A stretch of DNA of 64,000 nt from Pipra filicauda (GCF_003945595.2 NW_024104427.1:186001-250000); one strand, 5' to 3'. Positions 23,925 through 37,037 are shown, counted from the first letter of the stretch. A program made the numbers and translations. The notes: generated by a model not told the origin, from the letters alone.

Positions 23925-26900
23925 GCTATTTAGGAGTTTACAGAGCATATTGTTTCAAAGAGATAAAGAGCCAGCAGAAACACAGATCTTGTTTAAGAAC
24001 TGAAGCCCATTTAATTTCAGACTTCTCCTCAACCATTCTCTCCCCTCTTCTCTACTCTTATAAAAATCACTCCATGCTCTTTGCAGTTTACAGTCAGTTT
24101 TTTTTCTATCCTGGTTCCGCCCAAAACCGCCTGTTTCAAAGGCCCCGTCTGAGTGGCAAAAGGCAAGGAACGGTTCTGAAGGCTAAAGTGCTAAAAAGTC
24201 TTCACATTCGCCACAAAACTGACCAGGCTGCACCTTGGCATAAAGTGATACCCATCCTTTAGCTTTGACAGCAGTTCAAAAGTATCAGCTTGCAGACAAA
24301 AAGGAAGAAAAATGGCTAGAAATGCAATTATCATGGACCAGTTCTAGTTCTACTGCTTTCAGAACAGTAGAGATTCCCAGAAGTGAGCATATTGCTCTTG
24401 CATTACTTCTTACTATTATCTGGGGGGTTGAGGTTTCTTACATGATTTGCCATGTGTTTAAGACTGTAATTGGTTAATTGCATTTCTTTATTGGTTATTC
24501 CACAAACCACATTTAAAAATCCTAATGCCAGAAGTGGTAAGGTAATTTCCAAGTAAATTCTGGAGAGCAAAAGGAAAAAAAATGGGATAAAAATACTAGT
24601 ACCACTCTAGTACTATATATTTTAAAGTACTATGACTTCCCCTAGAGTCATTACTATGTTCTAAAAATTTCATTAGGACACTGTAACACTTCTCTACGTG
24701 GCACAATTCCTGTTTGCCAAAGTACGGGAGTATACAAAAAACAGTGAAAGATGTTCATATCCAAGTTATGTAGTTGTCAATATGTTCATATTTTAGTCAA
24801 AATTCCCTGAATGACAGGAATGTGACATCCCTTTTGAACTACTTTCCAGTTATTTTTGTTTGCAAATAGTTTGAGGCCATTAATCAGCAGAGCTTCCTTG
24901 AACCATTAACAGAACCGCTGTTCTGCTTGGTTGTTTCTCTTTGAAGGGGATTACAAAACCATTTGCTGTAGTTTCAATCCACATGGGTTCCTGCTCTGAA
25001 TTGCATGCTAAGTTTAGGGATAAAGCAAATTCTTCATCTGGTTTCATGTCAAAACCATCTGAAGTCAGAGAGTTCTGCACAGAACTGATGCAGAGCCATA
25101 AATTGTCCAAGTTTACTACAGATTGGTCCAACTGTATTTGTTGGAGAAAGGGTGGGAACTAGAGCAAACTCTTGAGGGAAAATGAGCTAAGTTTCAAACA
25201 AAACTCAAGACCAGGCAAATTTTACATCATTTCAAGTTTCACAGCCAGCATATTTAGAACTCTTTCCATATCTTTTTGTCCAAACAATGGGACATGGTCC
25301 ACAATGTTCCTGAGAAAGGCTAGCAGATCAGCTGAGGAAAGAAAATACGCCACGTTTCTCTTGTAACTGAACAAAGTTCCACATATTTTTAATTCAAAGT
25401 ACTCATGCTCTTGTTATGTTCACTTCCCTAAACAGACACACATGCAGACTAGTGGACTTGACGTGTCATTTCCCACATTCAAATGTACAAGTGAGGTTCA
25501 GTTGCAATTGGAGACAGAAAACAAAGGAGGACGTCATCATTTGTTTGGGCAACCTCAAAGCTAGACAGAATGCATTGGGTGCTGAGCATCAGATACTGAG
25601 AAAAACAAGTGTTAATTTCTCAAAAATAACAGTGAAAAAAACAATTTTGGAAAAAATCATCTGATATTTGACAAAAGAATACATCCAAGGAAACCACAAT
25701 CTCATTCTGCTAGCAGGAAAAAAAAATTAGAAAGCATATATTCTTGTTGGATAAATTTGTTTTGCCAAATTCTCAGTCAGCACACAAGAGCTCATCTTGG
25801 TTGGAGCAGGCATTCTATAATACTATAATTATTTTAAGAAAAAATTGTTTTCAAAACTAAATGCTTTTGTGTTCTTTTGTGAGTTCCTACTTCTCTTCCA
25901 GATATTTTATGGCAAAGAAAGAGCTGAAAGTTTTAGAGAGAACGTTTAAATTCTATCTCATCTTCCTGAGCTGCTCCATGTGGGCAAAGTATCACTGTTT
26001 GTCACTTCAACTCAGCACAAGAAGATAAACAAAGTTTTTAGTAGTATCTCCTACTAGAATATTTGATATAACTGGAAAAAATAGATAAGCTTTTGGGTGT
26101 ACGAGCAGGACCTTTATGTGCCAAAAAGCATGTTTAACATTTTCCATTGATAAAAGACATTACTCACCAAAGTGTGTTCTTTTGTTTCATCAAAACACCA
26201 TAAATCTGAAAAAAAAAATATTCCAGCTAACACTGCCTGGGAAGAGATATGTTCAAACACTGATTGTTGTGCCTGCAAGGATGACAGGGCAACCCTGAAA
26301 GCTGTGTCCGTGATTTGATTTTCCAAACATAGTCATCCAGTGCTGTTTGAGAGAGCTTAGGGTATGTAAGGCACCCACATGGGCTTGGCCAGTGTCCCAC
26401 AGGACCTACAAGGGTCTATGCTCTCCTGGAGGGACTGACGGAGGCCAGGTGAGCTGCAAGAGGTACCTCAAAGGCACATTTAAGCAACTGAATTCTGCCC
26501 ATATGTCACATGAGAAGGCTGTTGAAGCTGAAACCAGGGTTTGTAAGACAAGAGGCCTACAGAGGTGGTCATTTATAAATATTTACCCAGATTGGTTTCA
26601 TCTGGAGTTAAGTTTTAAAATGGCGTGAGAGAATGGATATAAAACAAATACCTCTCCCTTTCTCCTAAACTTTTAATAAAGGAAGATGTTACTGAGATAT
26701 TGGAAATACGATGGTTGAGCTTCCTAGACAAAGACATGTACAGGGCAGTGTGTAAACCTGGCTATTGCTCTACCAAAAAAAAGCTGGAAATTGATTTGAA
26801 AAAAAGCAGATCTCTTTTAAGGGCCGAGATCCAAACCCAATAGGGTACTTGGGCTCCCAGTGCTTATTTAGGCACCTAGCTTTGTACTGAGACCAACAAG

Positions 26901-27916
26901 AATGAAACGCTGATCCCATGTCCACGTGACATACTGGACAGCACCAGTATGTCTGGATATCTTCACTCAGCAGGAATAGCAACACAACAAGTGCAGTCCC
27001 TTTTCTTTTTTTCAAAACCCTCATCTAAGACCTGACACTTCCAGGAATAGAAAATACGATCACCCCATTCTTCTACAGTTTATAACTGCCCATGTTGAGT
27101 GATCGTGCCACTAGCGGTGATCATCCTGAGCTTCTCCAGAGCTAAACCATGGCTCTGGGGGCCTCCTCCACAGGTTGAAATCTCTGGGCTTGTTGTGGAC
27201 TTGCAACTCTTTGAGTCTGAGGTGGAGAGTTTGATCTGAAGTGAGGTTCTGTCCAGCTTCATGTGCAGCCAGTGTCAAAACTGTGCAAAAGCCCTCAAGT
27301 TTTTGCATGATATTCTAGGACATGAATAAGGTACCTGCCACCTGCTTGAGCCTTAACAAAGCTAAGGAGTATTTTGGACTTAGAACAAATTCACTCTTGC
27401 AGGGTTTTTCTTTAACGTTGTTCTGCAACCAAGTCAGAGGTCCTTACACACCTGCAGGTCTCCTGCTGAGCAACTGTCAGTACTGCATAGTATTAAATTA
27501 ATCTTGGCATTTCACAGTGTTCACTAATTATAAGCACATCTGTTGAAGAGCAGTTTGAGTAATTTTGCAGAGGGATGAAAATCCCAATGTCAATGTGTTT
27601 GATGCATGTGTTTGTTTCCCCTTAGAGTGAGGGTGGGATAAACACTATTTAAAAATCTGTAATCTTCATTTCTCTTCCAAACAAATGTATACGCTCCCTC
27701 AGCACCCCTGGGGAATATCACTGTAATATAGAAGACTCTCAGGGAAGATGAGCAAGCCTAAGGGTAAATTTTTTCTGTGAATCTCTTCATGCCTATTAAA
27801 ACTGATTTAAAATAAAAATAAAATTCAGAGAAAGCAACCAAACTCAGGTCCAGGCAGAGGACTCGCACCTGGGATTGATGGGAAACTGCAGTCACTGCAG
27901 CATTAGGAACTTCTGG

Positions 27917-28040
27917 ATCACAGAATCATATAATATGCTGAGTTGGAAGGGACTCACAAGGGTCATCGAGTACAACTCTTGCCATGCCAAAGACCACTCC
28001 AAGAATCCACCATGTGCCTAAGACCACGTGCACATCCCTT
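27917..28040 (-). mobile_element. CR1 LINE 3'-end fragment (minus strand)
   Basis: Read on the plus strand it starts 'atcacagaatcatataatat' and continues 'gagttggaagggactcacaa', 'ggtcatcgagtacaactc' and 'caccatgtgcctaagacc', which is the reverse of a CR1 tail. The 'ggactcacaagggtcatcgag' block is of the CR1 subtype whose tail reads 'ggactcg...gatcc...gggtccc'. The element inserted in minus orientation. The inner boundary, where similarity fades, is approximate. Confidence 0.9.
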
Positions 28041-29509
28041 CACGCCTTGTGCAGCTGAGAGCCATACATGGCTGTAGATGGTGTCTCCTTTCACCTCTTG
28101 AACCCTGACTTGGGTCCAGCTTCATATTTCTGGCATTGTGAGATAACTGTCTTGCTCAGAAACAAGTTTGTGAGACTGAAATATTCTGTTGTTTATCTAT
28201 TTTAGCAAAGAAAGCAGTGAGAGCAAAAAGGTTACCATTTCATTTACACAATTTTCCTCATTCACAGTAGACAATCTTGGCAACAAGACCTACTATGTTA
28301 TAAGACCGGTTTTCATATTCAAACAAATATCACATTACCACAGACAATGGAATATTACTACTTGGTGGTCTGAAATCCTGTGTCCTGAACCTTTTGTTTT
28401 AATGTGGATAAGGACTAATGATCCTGGAGTCAGTAGGGTTGTGCCGGTGTCACGGTCAGCTGAGAAGGGGATGCTTTGTCTCTCTGTTTTTGTTTGAACT
28501 TCAGACTCTCATGGGAGCTTTGCTGTGCGTCACACCAGGCCCTCCTTGACCCAAATACTTCTTGTCTCCCTTCACATGTCCCTTGTGGTCAGCTAAAAGC
28601 TATCAGCAAAAGAGTGGGTTCTCCAGAGATAATGCTATCTCTCAGCCTTTGGTCCTTGGGCAACACCAGCCCAAATTTTGTCCTACTAATCTGTCACTTT
28701 TTATCTTGTATTTAAATGTGCTTAAAATCCAAGAGAAACTGCTTCGGACCCTGGTGTCCAGCGGCTATTTTTCAGGAGAGGATAAAGCTGGTGCTGAGCA
28801 CACAGTGGTTTTGCACCATGGATGGGTGAGCAGCAGAGTGCCAGCAGCCCATTCATCAAAGACATCAGCCCACTGATGGCTCTGGTGCAACATTCACCAT
28901 TCAATCAGATATTCTGGAGTCATCCTGTCTGCCTCGCACTGGTGAGAGTCCTGGCAAGCCAGTTTATCTCCTTGCACAGATACTCGCAGCCCTGCTGGGG
29001 CCGAAGCTCTGGGGCACATCAGCACATTAGCAGAACTGAGAAGGAAATCTTAAATCCTTCATGACCAGAGTCTGGTACTTGGGATGACCAGAACGCTGGT
29101 GTGGGTGGGAGACAGGGGCAGAGGAGTCTGACCTTTGTGAGTCACCTCCACTATCAGCAGCGTGTTGCTTCAATCCAGAGGATTTTCCCTGGCACCACTC
29201 ATCCCCACCAGCCCTGCAGTGCTTATGCTTTTCTGGGAAAGAAACTCAACAACCCTGGGAGGCACCTCCTCTGAGAGGGACTGAAGTGTATTTTCCCATG
29301 CTCCTGGATCCCCCAGAGCTGTGCAGATCAAAGCCTGGTGCAGTTCAGGGACACAGCTGAAGTGAAGTTCATGCTGACCCACCCTGTGGCTTGCAGGATA
29401 ACTGCAGTGTAACCAAAGCTTGGACATGGTTACCTGATGGTGTGGACAGCATGGGTGTCAGTGCTCTTCCAGCAAAGGCTGTTTATTTGCAGGGTTGTGA
29501 TGATGTGGC
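28041..29509. other. Non-coding stretch, nothing recognised
   Basis: No exon, RNA gene or repeat identified between two CR1 tails. Frames of 80-104 codons at 28189-29064 overlap in different phases and do not resemble known proteins. Confidence 0.55.
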
Positions 29510-29678
29510 AATCAGGCTTCCCGGAAAGGGGCATCAAGCTTGTCAGAATTTGAGAAGCATTTGAACAATGCCCTCAGGCATATGGTTCCTTGCGTTGACC
29601 TGTGCAGGGTCAGGAGTTGGACTCAATGGTCTTTGTAGGTCCCTTCCAACCCAGGATATTCTATGATTCTATGAATCA
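29510..29678 (+). mobile_element. CR1 LINE 3'-end fragment
   Basis: Recognised by 'gaagcatttgaacaatgccc' and 'tcaggcatatggttcctt', then 'caggagttggactcaatgg' and 'gtcccttccaacccagg', ending in two tandem tail octamers in 'attctatgattctatgaat'. It is the same CR1 subtype as the copy at 27917, in the opposite orientation. 5'-truncated; no reverse transcriptase sequence is present. Confidence 0.93.
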
Positions 29679-31113
29679 AGGGCAGTCCTGGCTGAAGCTG
29701 CCATGGTGGCAGAGGACAAGAAAGGAGACAGGCAGCAAAGATGCCAGCAAAGCTGGCACAGTTTCATATGCCATAAAAACAGCAGCATATCTTCCCCTGG
29801 GTCACTGCACTGAAATCAGCAGAGGGACAAACTTGTCCTGCTAATGACTCAGGTGATGCCTCTGAGCCAGGAGTGCTTTGCTCCTATGCTGAGACCATGA
29901 AGTTGGATGTGAGCAAAATTCCTGTCTGGTTAAAAAAAGGTGAACTAAAGGACAAAGAAACAGCTCTGTTATTGTCTAGACCTCCAGATCATATCCTTAG
30001 AGGCTATGATGCAGCTTATTCAGCAGAGGAAAAAAATTGCTTGGATAAAAGCTTCTTACCCATTCTCATGCTCTACTCTCTAGTGAAAGTGTTTTTAGTA
30101 TAGAACTACACCACTTTAATAATATGCACTTCTTCAATAAAAAAGCATGACTCACACCTCTGCACAGGAGATTAAAGATGTGTGGAAACCATAAAAACAC
30201 TTATCCAGCATGTAAGGCCAGCAAAGTCACTTATCTTCATGGAATATTTTAATGTCTGTCTTGTTCTTCCAGGAGAGCTATGGGACAATTTACACCTTTA
30301 AAAAGCCTCAGCTTGTAAATAGATATCTAAAATAAATTTTCTAAAGATGGTTCTGTAAAACAGTTTTAAAAGGAGTGATATGGGGTTTAACAGGGCATTC
30401 TTGGTTTTAGCACCCGTTGTATTAGCCATAATTTCTTCATGTATTAATATAATGGAAAGGAAGCAGAAGAGCCTCCAACAGAGATGGCAGAGAGGTGCTG
30501 ACTGGGTAAGTGTCTTCCTCAGCATGAATCCTAAAGGATTAGTGATGCCATAAGTCAAGCAATTAGACCCCAGCTCTCTACTCCTATCTGCCTTGTCTTG
30601 CCTTGCATGAAGGTCATGCCTGTTCATTTGGGCCACCTTTCCTTCTGGAGTCACTAGCTGCACCCCAGAAAATCTTGTTCCCTACCCCAAATGCTGTGGA
30701 GCCCTGTGGTTAGGGCCTGGCTTGGCAGACCCATGTCTTCATCCTCCTGGGAAGCCTTTAACCACAAGCCTAGAAAGCAAAAGTGAGACACCGTCACCAC
30801 CTGTCTTTGAGCTAAACTTAGTGCAAAGTGTGTGGACAATCATAGTCACTTGATTTCATATTTGAGTTGTCTCCCAAGACAAATATCTCCTTCCTCATCC
30901 TCAGGTCCCAGTGAGAGGGGGCTCCTGGGGCAGACACTTCAGTGGATTTTGGTACCATTTGACATGATGAAAAGTACCTGGGATAGTCATCAGAGTCTAT
31001 GGTGAACAGAGGGCAGCCTTTGGGATCTGCATGGCTGACAACATTATGGACAGGAGCATTTTGAGCTCTAATTGTCCAAAAGCTTGAGCTTCTTTTCACA
31101 CCTGTGCACGGAC

Positions 31114-31116
<3 letters not shown>
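29679..31116. other. Non-coding stretch, nothing recognised
   Basis: AT-rich sequence without repeats or exons. A 121-codon minus-strand frame at 30298-30663 and a 76-codon plus-strand frame at 29873-30103 have no recognisable motifs. The 115-codon minus frame that ends at 30818 begins inside the neighbouring CA array. Confidence 0.55.

Positions 31117-31159
<43 letters not shown>
31117..31159. repeat. (CA)n microsatellite
   Basis: About 21 uninterrupted CA units, followed by a short CT/CA-mixed edge up to about 31172. This is the longest pure dinucleotide array in the window and would be expected to vary in length between individuals. Confidence 0.97.
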
Positions 31160-31162
<3 letters not shown>

Positions 31163-31172
31163 CACACTCTCT

Positions 31173-32445
31173 CAACAGTTGTACATTCAGTGATCAACTG
31201 GCTGTGTTGAGGATGATCTCAATTAAAACATGTCCTTGTAGGCAAACTGTGGTGATGCACAGGGGTCTAGAGGGTAGTAAAAGTTCCTGGACTTTTGATG
31301 ATGTTCATTACAGGCATCCATTCAGCTGAAGCAGAGTTTGATATTAATCTTTAGCCGTAGCACTCTTAATTGCACGTCCCACCAAACTGAGTTTCACTAG
31401 ATATCATATCACCTAATTTTAGTCTAATTTAATCTGTTGTAGAAGTGCCCAGTATATTTTACTGGTATCAGCCCAAAGCCAAGCATGCAGCTGAGTCTGC
31501 AGACAAGGAGGGAGGGTGATTTACTGCGACAGGACTCCTGGAGCTCTGGCCAGCAGCAAATCAGTAGCTGTGTAGAGCATGAGCATTTAATGGGGAAAAC
31601 ACATATTCCTTGAATGGTCTGCTGGAACATAAAAATAATATCCAGCCACCCAGGCTTGTGCATGTATATGTCTTTTAGTTAAGGAGCTGCCCCAGATTTG
31701 GGATCACTTAAGGAGATATATGTGTCACTGGTCAGAGGTGCCCAATTCGGATGCAAAAATCAGGGGTTTAATGCAAATGGTGATAAGCAAACATCTTCTG
31801 GAGGTCATATTGAGTTAGTAGGCTGTCCAGGACTGCAGCCAATGTAGAGAAATTAGACTGACCAGACTGAGCTAAGCAGCCCCTGAGGTGCCTACCCAGG
31901 TGACAAAACCCCTGCAAAGCTCTAATCATCAATGTTTGATTAGAGCTGTGCAGAGAAGCAAAATCTACAGCCCCACAATTAAAATTACTTTAGCATACTT
32001 GCACTTCCCATGGTTGATCAGCAATGTAAATCCAAGCTAATTTATATTTTGGAATAGCAGGAAAGTGGAGGTTAAAAGAAATTTTTAAGATATTAAAGTA
32101 ATAAACACCTCTTCAATTTGTCAAAGGTCCACACTCTTCTGTTCTGTCCCTGTCAGTAGGCACATCTCTGCTTAGCTCCCACCCACCACCCCTTTACAGT
32201 GCATAGAAAAGGAAATACTTTGAGGTGGTTATATAATTTTCTGCTTAAAAATTGCTTCCACCACTTACCGTACTTATCTGCCTCGAGCTGCTAGGCATGT
32301 GACCACTACTTTGCATATCCCAAGAGATTAAAACATGTTTCTGACTCCTTTTAAGTAAAGAACACGTAAGGAACAGCCTCTCCCTGTTCTGGATCGTGCC
32401 ATGTATCATGTCGAAGTGACTTGTGTACATCTAGTGCTACACTGG
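31173..32445. other. Non-coding stretch
   Basis: Nothing recognised apart from the hairpin at 31912-31953, described separately. AT-rich, with no CR1 or MIR similarity seen. Confidence 0.55.
31912..31953. repeat. Hairpin-forming inverted repeat (16 of 17 bp)
   Basis: The arms 'agctctaatca' (31918-31928) and 'tgattagagct' (31937-31947) are perfect reverse complements around an 8-nt loop. After one mismatch, five further pairs form outside (31912-31916 with 31949-31953). The arms contain the homeodomain word TAATCA/TGATTA in mirrored form. At 42 nt it is too short for a typical pre-miRNA. It may be chance, a mirrored binding site or a remnant of a small transposon end. Confidence 0.7.
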
Positions 32446-32449
32446 AGAA

Positions 32450-32620
32450 CAGTTGGGAACTCCTTTATGGAGACTTTGTGAAAATGACGCAGAGGGATTA
32501 GTATGTAGTTAGTAATGTTGTTTGTCACGGTATAATTTATTGGTGCCGAATAGTAATTTCATCAGTCATTACTCTTGTGCAATACTTATAAATTTGCAGC
32601 ACTACATGGAGAAGGAAAGC
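32450..32620. promoter_or_regulatory. Candidate conserved non-coding block
   Basis: Repeat-free AT-rich sequence with 'agtatgtagttagtaatg' near 32500, 'cacggtataatttattgg' near 32526, 'gccgaatagtaatttcatc' near 32544 and 'cagtcattactcttgtgc' near 32562. The retained CpGs and motif density suggest constraint. This is a visual impression only. Confidence 0.32.
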
Positions 32621-35600
32621 TTAGGCAGTTCAATCAGCCATAATATTTAGCAAGGGTAAAGGCAAGGATAAAACTATGTAAAACTGTGAGGCAGTCCTTG
32701 CCAGAACTAGAACACAAATGTGATTAAAAGCCATCTCTGCTTAGTAGGGTGCTGAAACACACTCAGAAACGTGAGCACATGTTCTTGCTGAACACAATAC
32801 TATCCTGCTCAGGAAAAGGGGAAAAAGTCATATGGAGGGAGTTGGAGTCAGGCTATGCACAGAGGGGAAGTTTTTTGAAGGCTTCTTGCTGGTATTTAGT
32901 TCACCAGCTAAAGGCTTCTATGAAAATCTACTCACAGGTATGTAATGGCACCTGTGTTGGGACACTTATTTAAATTAACTATTTATTCTCTCCCCCCGCC
33001 CCCCCATAACCTTACTGGCCTAATAAACCTTACCTTTTTTTGCAAAAGCATCTTAAGCTGCTTGACCTGCAAGCATTGCAGCAGAGCAGAGGGTTGCTAG
33101 CCCTCCCTCAGAGGCTATATGTGTTAGAGGATTTTATACTTGATGCCATAACTCTGCAGGAACTACATTTAATGCACTCAGGAAATGAGTAATCCCTGTC
33201 AGACTGCAGCACACACGTGCACATTGAGTTGTTCTTTGAAAATGGTGTCATTGTGCCCAGAATATGGATACAGGAGAAGGAGGTGAGACCCACAAATATT
33301 GCCCTGGGGGATGGTCTGGCACTTCCCGGAATCTGTCTAAACTTCTAATATCTTGGCAGCATTTTCCCTTATAACTGATATCTTTCCATCCTTCTTTCTA
33401 TCTGTCTACCTTCCTTTTATTTTTTCTCTTTTTCCTTTTTCCTTTTTTCTTTCCTTCTTTCTTCTGCCTCAGTACCTTGCCTTGCCTAGCCACCTTCCTA
33501 ATTCAAAGACACCCAGCTCACAAAGTTTATATCTGTGAACAATATCTTCACATGCAGAAATAAAGTCACTTCCAAGCTTTGGCATTTGCAGGAGTTGAGC
33601 CTGAAGTGTTAAAGTACAAACACTTTCTGATCAACCATTCTCTTGATAACAGATGGCCCAATCTATGCTCCAAGATTGTCTTTAACTCTGTCTGACCCAA
33701 CATAAAACCAAATGTTCATAAACTGCAGTTCTCCATACCCCAAGATGTCCATTTTTGGCTGTAAATCTGGAGTACATGCTGTTATCTGAGATTTGTAACA
33801 GTCATGTGCGACACGGGGAGGTGCGTTAGCTGACTTTGGGGGGAGTCTGATCAACACAGGCAGATCAGTGCGTCCGCCAAAAACTTCAGCTTCTTCTGAG
33901 AAACTTTCTCTGCCAGTATTTGCAACGTGATAAAGTTATTTTTTCATTTCCCTGGATAGTACCTCACCTCATACCTTGGGTGAATGTACCAGGCCCAAGC
34001 CATAGGAATTATACGCATTAAAGGCCACAGGAATCACATCGCACTTGGATGGGATGGGACCCCCTTGTATATCACTAGAATCTGGGTACAAGATCTACCA
34101 GCATGAATGCTGCCTCTTTCCATTGGCATTAATTGCCTCAAGGGCAGGAGTGCAGAGAAAAAAATTCCAGATGTAGAGCCCACAGAGGTGCTGAAATAGC
34201 ACCTTGAAGTTAATGAATTATGAGGAATCAAACCATACCTCAGCTGTCTGTCTGAAAACACTCTTCCCCAGCATTCATTCCACTGCTAATGGGTTGTGAT
34301 CACACACTGCTGCTGAGAAAGGAACAGGGAGATATCTCCAACTGGGTGCTTGGCACACCCTTATTTCAGGAGGAAAAGGGCTGGATCTGCTATTTTTGAT
34401 AAAGTCGCAAATTCTGTTGATCAAATGGATGCAAAAAAAAAGTATCACCTTTTTATAACATTAAACTTTTGTCTCAGGCTTCAAAACAAGAAAATAAGAG
34501 AGAATTTGCTTTTAAGGTATCTATAAAATAGACAAATGTTCAGGTTTCATTGATGCGAAAAAATGTCTTTTCACAGGCATTATTTTTTGCAGAGCAGGGG
34601 GAAGGGGAACTTCTAATATGTTTATACTAGGATTAATATTAGGAGCGAGTTAGTTTTTCCAAGGTTCAGCAGAGCATGAGAGGGAAAACAAAACAAAACT
34701 TATTTTCAGGAATGTTTATCAATGGGTTCTGGTCATGATTTGTGTTTTGAAACTTGGGAGGCCAGTTTTTGAGCCTCACTGTTAGTGTTTAACTTTAGGA
34801 TTAGGAATTATTGAGTTAGGTTCATTAAAATAGCTGGGGTTTGTCCTTCAAAAAATTTAAGAAAACATGGTGTAAGCCTTGGAAGGAAGGTCTCTTTCTG
34901 GGTAACAACAGCCTCATTCAGCTCGAAGCATATGGCTGTCTTTGTTTTAGAAACCTGTGTTAAAATAAGGGTAACGGTCCCCATTCCAGCAGAATCATCA
35001 GCTCTGTTCTCAGGGATTTACGTAGCTCTCCATAATACCAGTATAAGCCTTGGGAAATCTACTGAGATCCCAGCATATTAAAACTACTGTAAGTGTGATG
35101 GGAGTCAGTTATTCCCTAAATTTCATGTTCAGTTCCCAGTTTGAAAAGAGGGGAGGGTGAAGGACTGACATCACAGACAGGGTAAGGCTGGCAAAGGGCA
35201 TCGCTGAACTCTCTGTGTGAGTAATGGATGAAGATACTGAAGAATTAAAAAAACACCAAACCTTGAGGAGAGACTAATCCCAGATCTCAGCATAAGGACA
35301 TCCTCTTGGGAACGCATGAAGAAGCCAAAAGTGCTCGTCCTACTGCAGTGGGCTATTCTGTAAAACGCACACTGCAAAATGGCACAGGTAGAGGACAAGG
35401 CTCCTCCAGGAGCAACCCTCACTCATTGAGCTTCCCAAATGACTTGCAGCAGCATGTGTGGCTGTGTGCCAAATGCATGGTAGGATCTTTGCATTGCCAT
35501 TCTCAGCAGGACCAGTTCTGCCTTCAGCCACTTTAATGTAACAGAATTCAAAGCAGCTGCCCTGTTATAACATGCACTAGGACTAGCCCCAACTTGTCTA

Positions 35601-36069
35601 CGTGTGATTGCACTCACAAATGTCCCATTAATTGAGAACAGTCCTTAGTGGGTTTTCATTTCAAGAAGAGTTTTAGAAGTTTGGGTCACTGTAAACAGAA
35701 TTGTGCTCTCCTCTGTTTTGGGTGTTTTACAGCAACCCAGCTTTTTTCTGCAGCCCAAACAGCTGACTGGAGCTGGCAGCAAGACAGTGAATCCAGTTTA
35801 CGATGACTTTCAAATTTTCAAAATGTGTTTTGGATCTGTCTTGGAGTGAAAACAAAACGTTTTGAACTTTTTTGCACTGTGAAGTCACGTCAAGACCATT
35901 TTTGCCTAGGAAGACTCTGACCTTGCCTCGGTGGTGCAGACTGCAAAGACAGCCTTGGCAGTTCTGCTGGGTAGCAGTTGACTGCTTAGTACTCTGGAAA
36001 GAGCAACTCAACAATGTATGGAAAAACTTGGAAACCTTCAGATCTGTCTGTAAGACCAGCTGATTCCTA
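32621..36069. other. Non-coding stretch with a pyrimidine-rich patch
   Basis: No exon and no dispersed repeat recognised. A C-run lies at about 32993-33005 and a T/C-rich patch at 33383-33469. Frames of 95 codons or fewer overlap each other. Words resembling the telomere unit near 34797-34822 ('aggattaggaatt' and 'gagttaggtt') are too irregular to be a telomeric repeat. Confidence 0.55.
33383..33469. repeat. Polypyrimidine (T/C-rich) low-complexity patch
   Basis: Nearly pure T and C over about 90 bp with irregular 'tttcctttttc'-like units. It generates a 61-codon frame of F, L, S and P residues that is not a gene. Confidence 0.75.
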
Positions 36070-36213
36070 GCCCAGAGAAGCTGTGGATGGCCTATCCTTG
36101 AAAGTGTTCAAGGCTGGGTTGGATGGGGCTCTGAGCAACCTGGTCTAGTGGAGGGTGTCCCCATGGCAGGGGTGTTGGAACTAGATGTTCTTTAGGGTCC
36201 ATTCTATGATTCT
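36070..36213 (+). mobile_element. CR1 LINE 3'-end fragment
   Basis: Contains 'cccagagaagctgtggatgg', 'cttgaaagtgttcaaggctg', 'ggttggatggggctctgagc' and 'aacctggtctagtggagg', then 'ggtgttggaactagatg', ending 'attctatgattct'. Near the end it lacks part of the usual 'gatctttaaggtcccttcc' block, which suggests a small deletion. Plus orientation, 5'-truncated. Confidence 0.95.
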
Positions 36214-37037
36214 GCTCTGGACAGTTTCTCCTAGGTGGGATAGCTGCTGTGACTTTACTCAGGAATGCTACAACTCTTCCTAATGATTTGAGGTCGCAGT
36301 GACATTGAATTTCTGTGACAACAAACCAGTCATGGGCAAAGTGGGTTGGGATCCCAATTCCCAGCCTCACCTTTCCCTTTTACAGATAACACCAGCTTGC
36401 TGATGTAGACACCACTCTTCTCATGTTTCTGCACTTAGCACAGGGAGATACACTGTGCAATAACTAGATAAAAACAAAGAAAAAAAATACCTTATCAGTC
36501 TTGAAACCACCTCTTTTTCCTTCCTTCTGCTTTTTTTTTTAATTCTTCCAACAGCTCTGTTTCATTTGTTGTTTAAGAGAGATAGGCTTACTGAAAAATG
36601 CAAGCCCCGGTCCAGAAAATACCAATCCTAAGTTAATTTTTCCAGGCAGAGACCCTGGCTATGCCTTATTTGTACTCAGTGGTGTATGTCAACTCTCACA
36701 TACTTTCAGGCCTGTCAGGAATTACACCAGCGTTGGATTATAGTGAACTTGATTTTGAAAAGAGGAGAAGCTGTACTACTGTAATCATTATTTAAACCAT
36801 ATTCTTTTGCTTTATTGAATGCCAGGCTCCCATTCACACATAGCATATAATACAATCAAAAAGAAAGGGCCTGCCTTTGGGAAAAAAAATCCAACACTTT
36901 TTTTTTTTTCAGATAAATTAGTCTTTTTTTTTTTTTGCATAAAAAATATGATTTCAGCTGGAGAAGAGGCAGAAGAAAATTGTGACATATATTTATTGAC
37001 CTTTAGAACAAAGGGACTTCCTGCGAAACATGACCCC
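36214..37037. other. Non-coding stretch with two T-runs
   Basis: Apart from T-runs at 36898-36910 and 36924-36936, a T-run at about 36532-36540, and AT-rich sequence, nothing is recognised. Frames on both strands at 36812-37055 mirror each other through the homopolymer runs. Confidence 0.55.
36898..36936. repeat. Two neighbouring poly-T runs
   Basis: Two runs of about 13 T separated by 'cagataaattagtc'. Simple slippage tracts. Confidence 0.85.

Larger units (their letters stand above)
21301..27916. other. Long AT-rich non-coding stretch with minor simple repeats
   Basis: In 6.6 kb I recognise no exon and no dispersed repeat. It holds a short CA-rich patch at 22458-22493, an A-rich purine tract at 23880-23924, and a set of small direct and mirrored 'agtact' words near 24597-24634. 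The 'tgtacata' arms form an 8-bp hairpin at 23374-23391. The 112-codon frame at 22248-22586 and its neighbours overlap one another in three frames and look like chance. Confidence 0.55.

Noticed and set aside
30818..31329. Frames with long CVCV or HTHT runs
   Set aside because: They are translations of the (CA)n microsatellite at 31117-31159.
34797..34822. TTAGG-like words suggesting an interstitial telomeric repeat
   Set aside because: Only isolated irregular words occur, with no tandem TTAGGG units.
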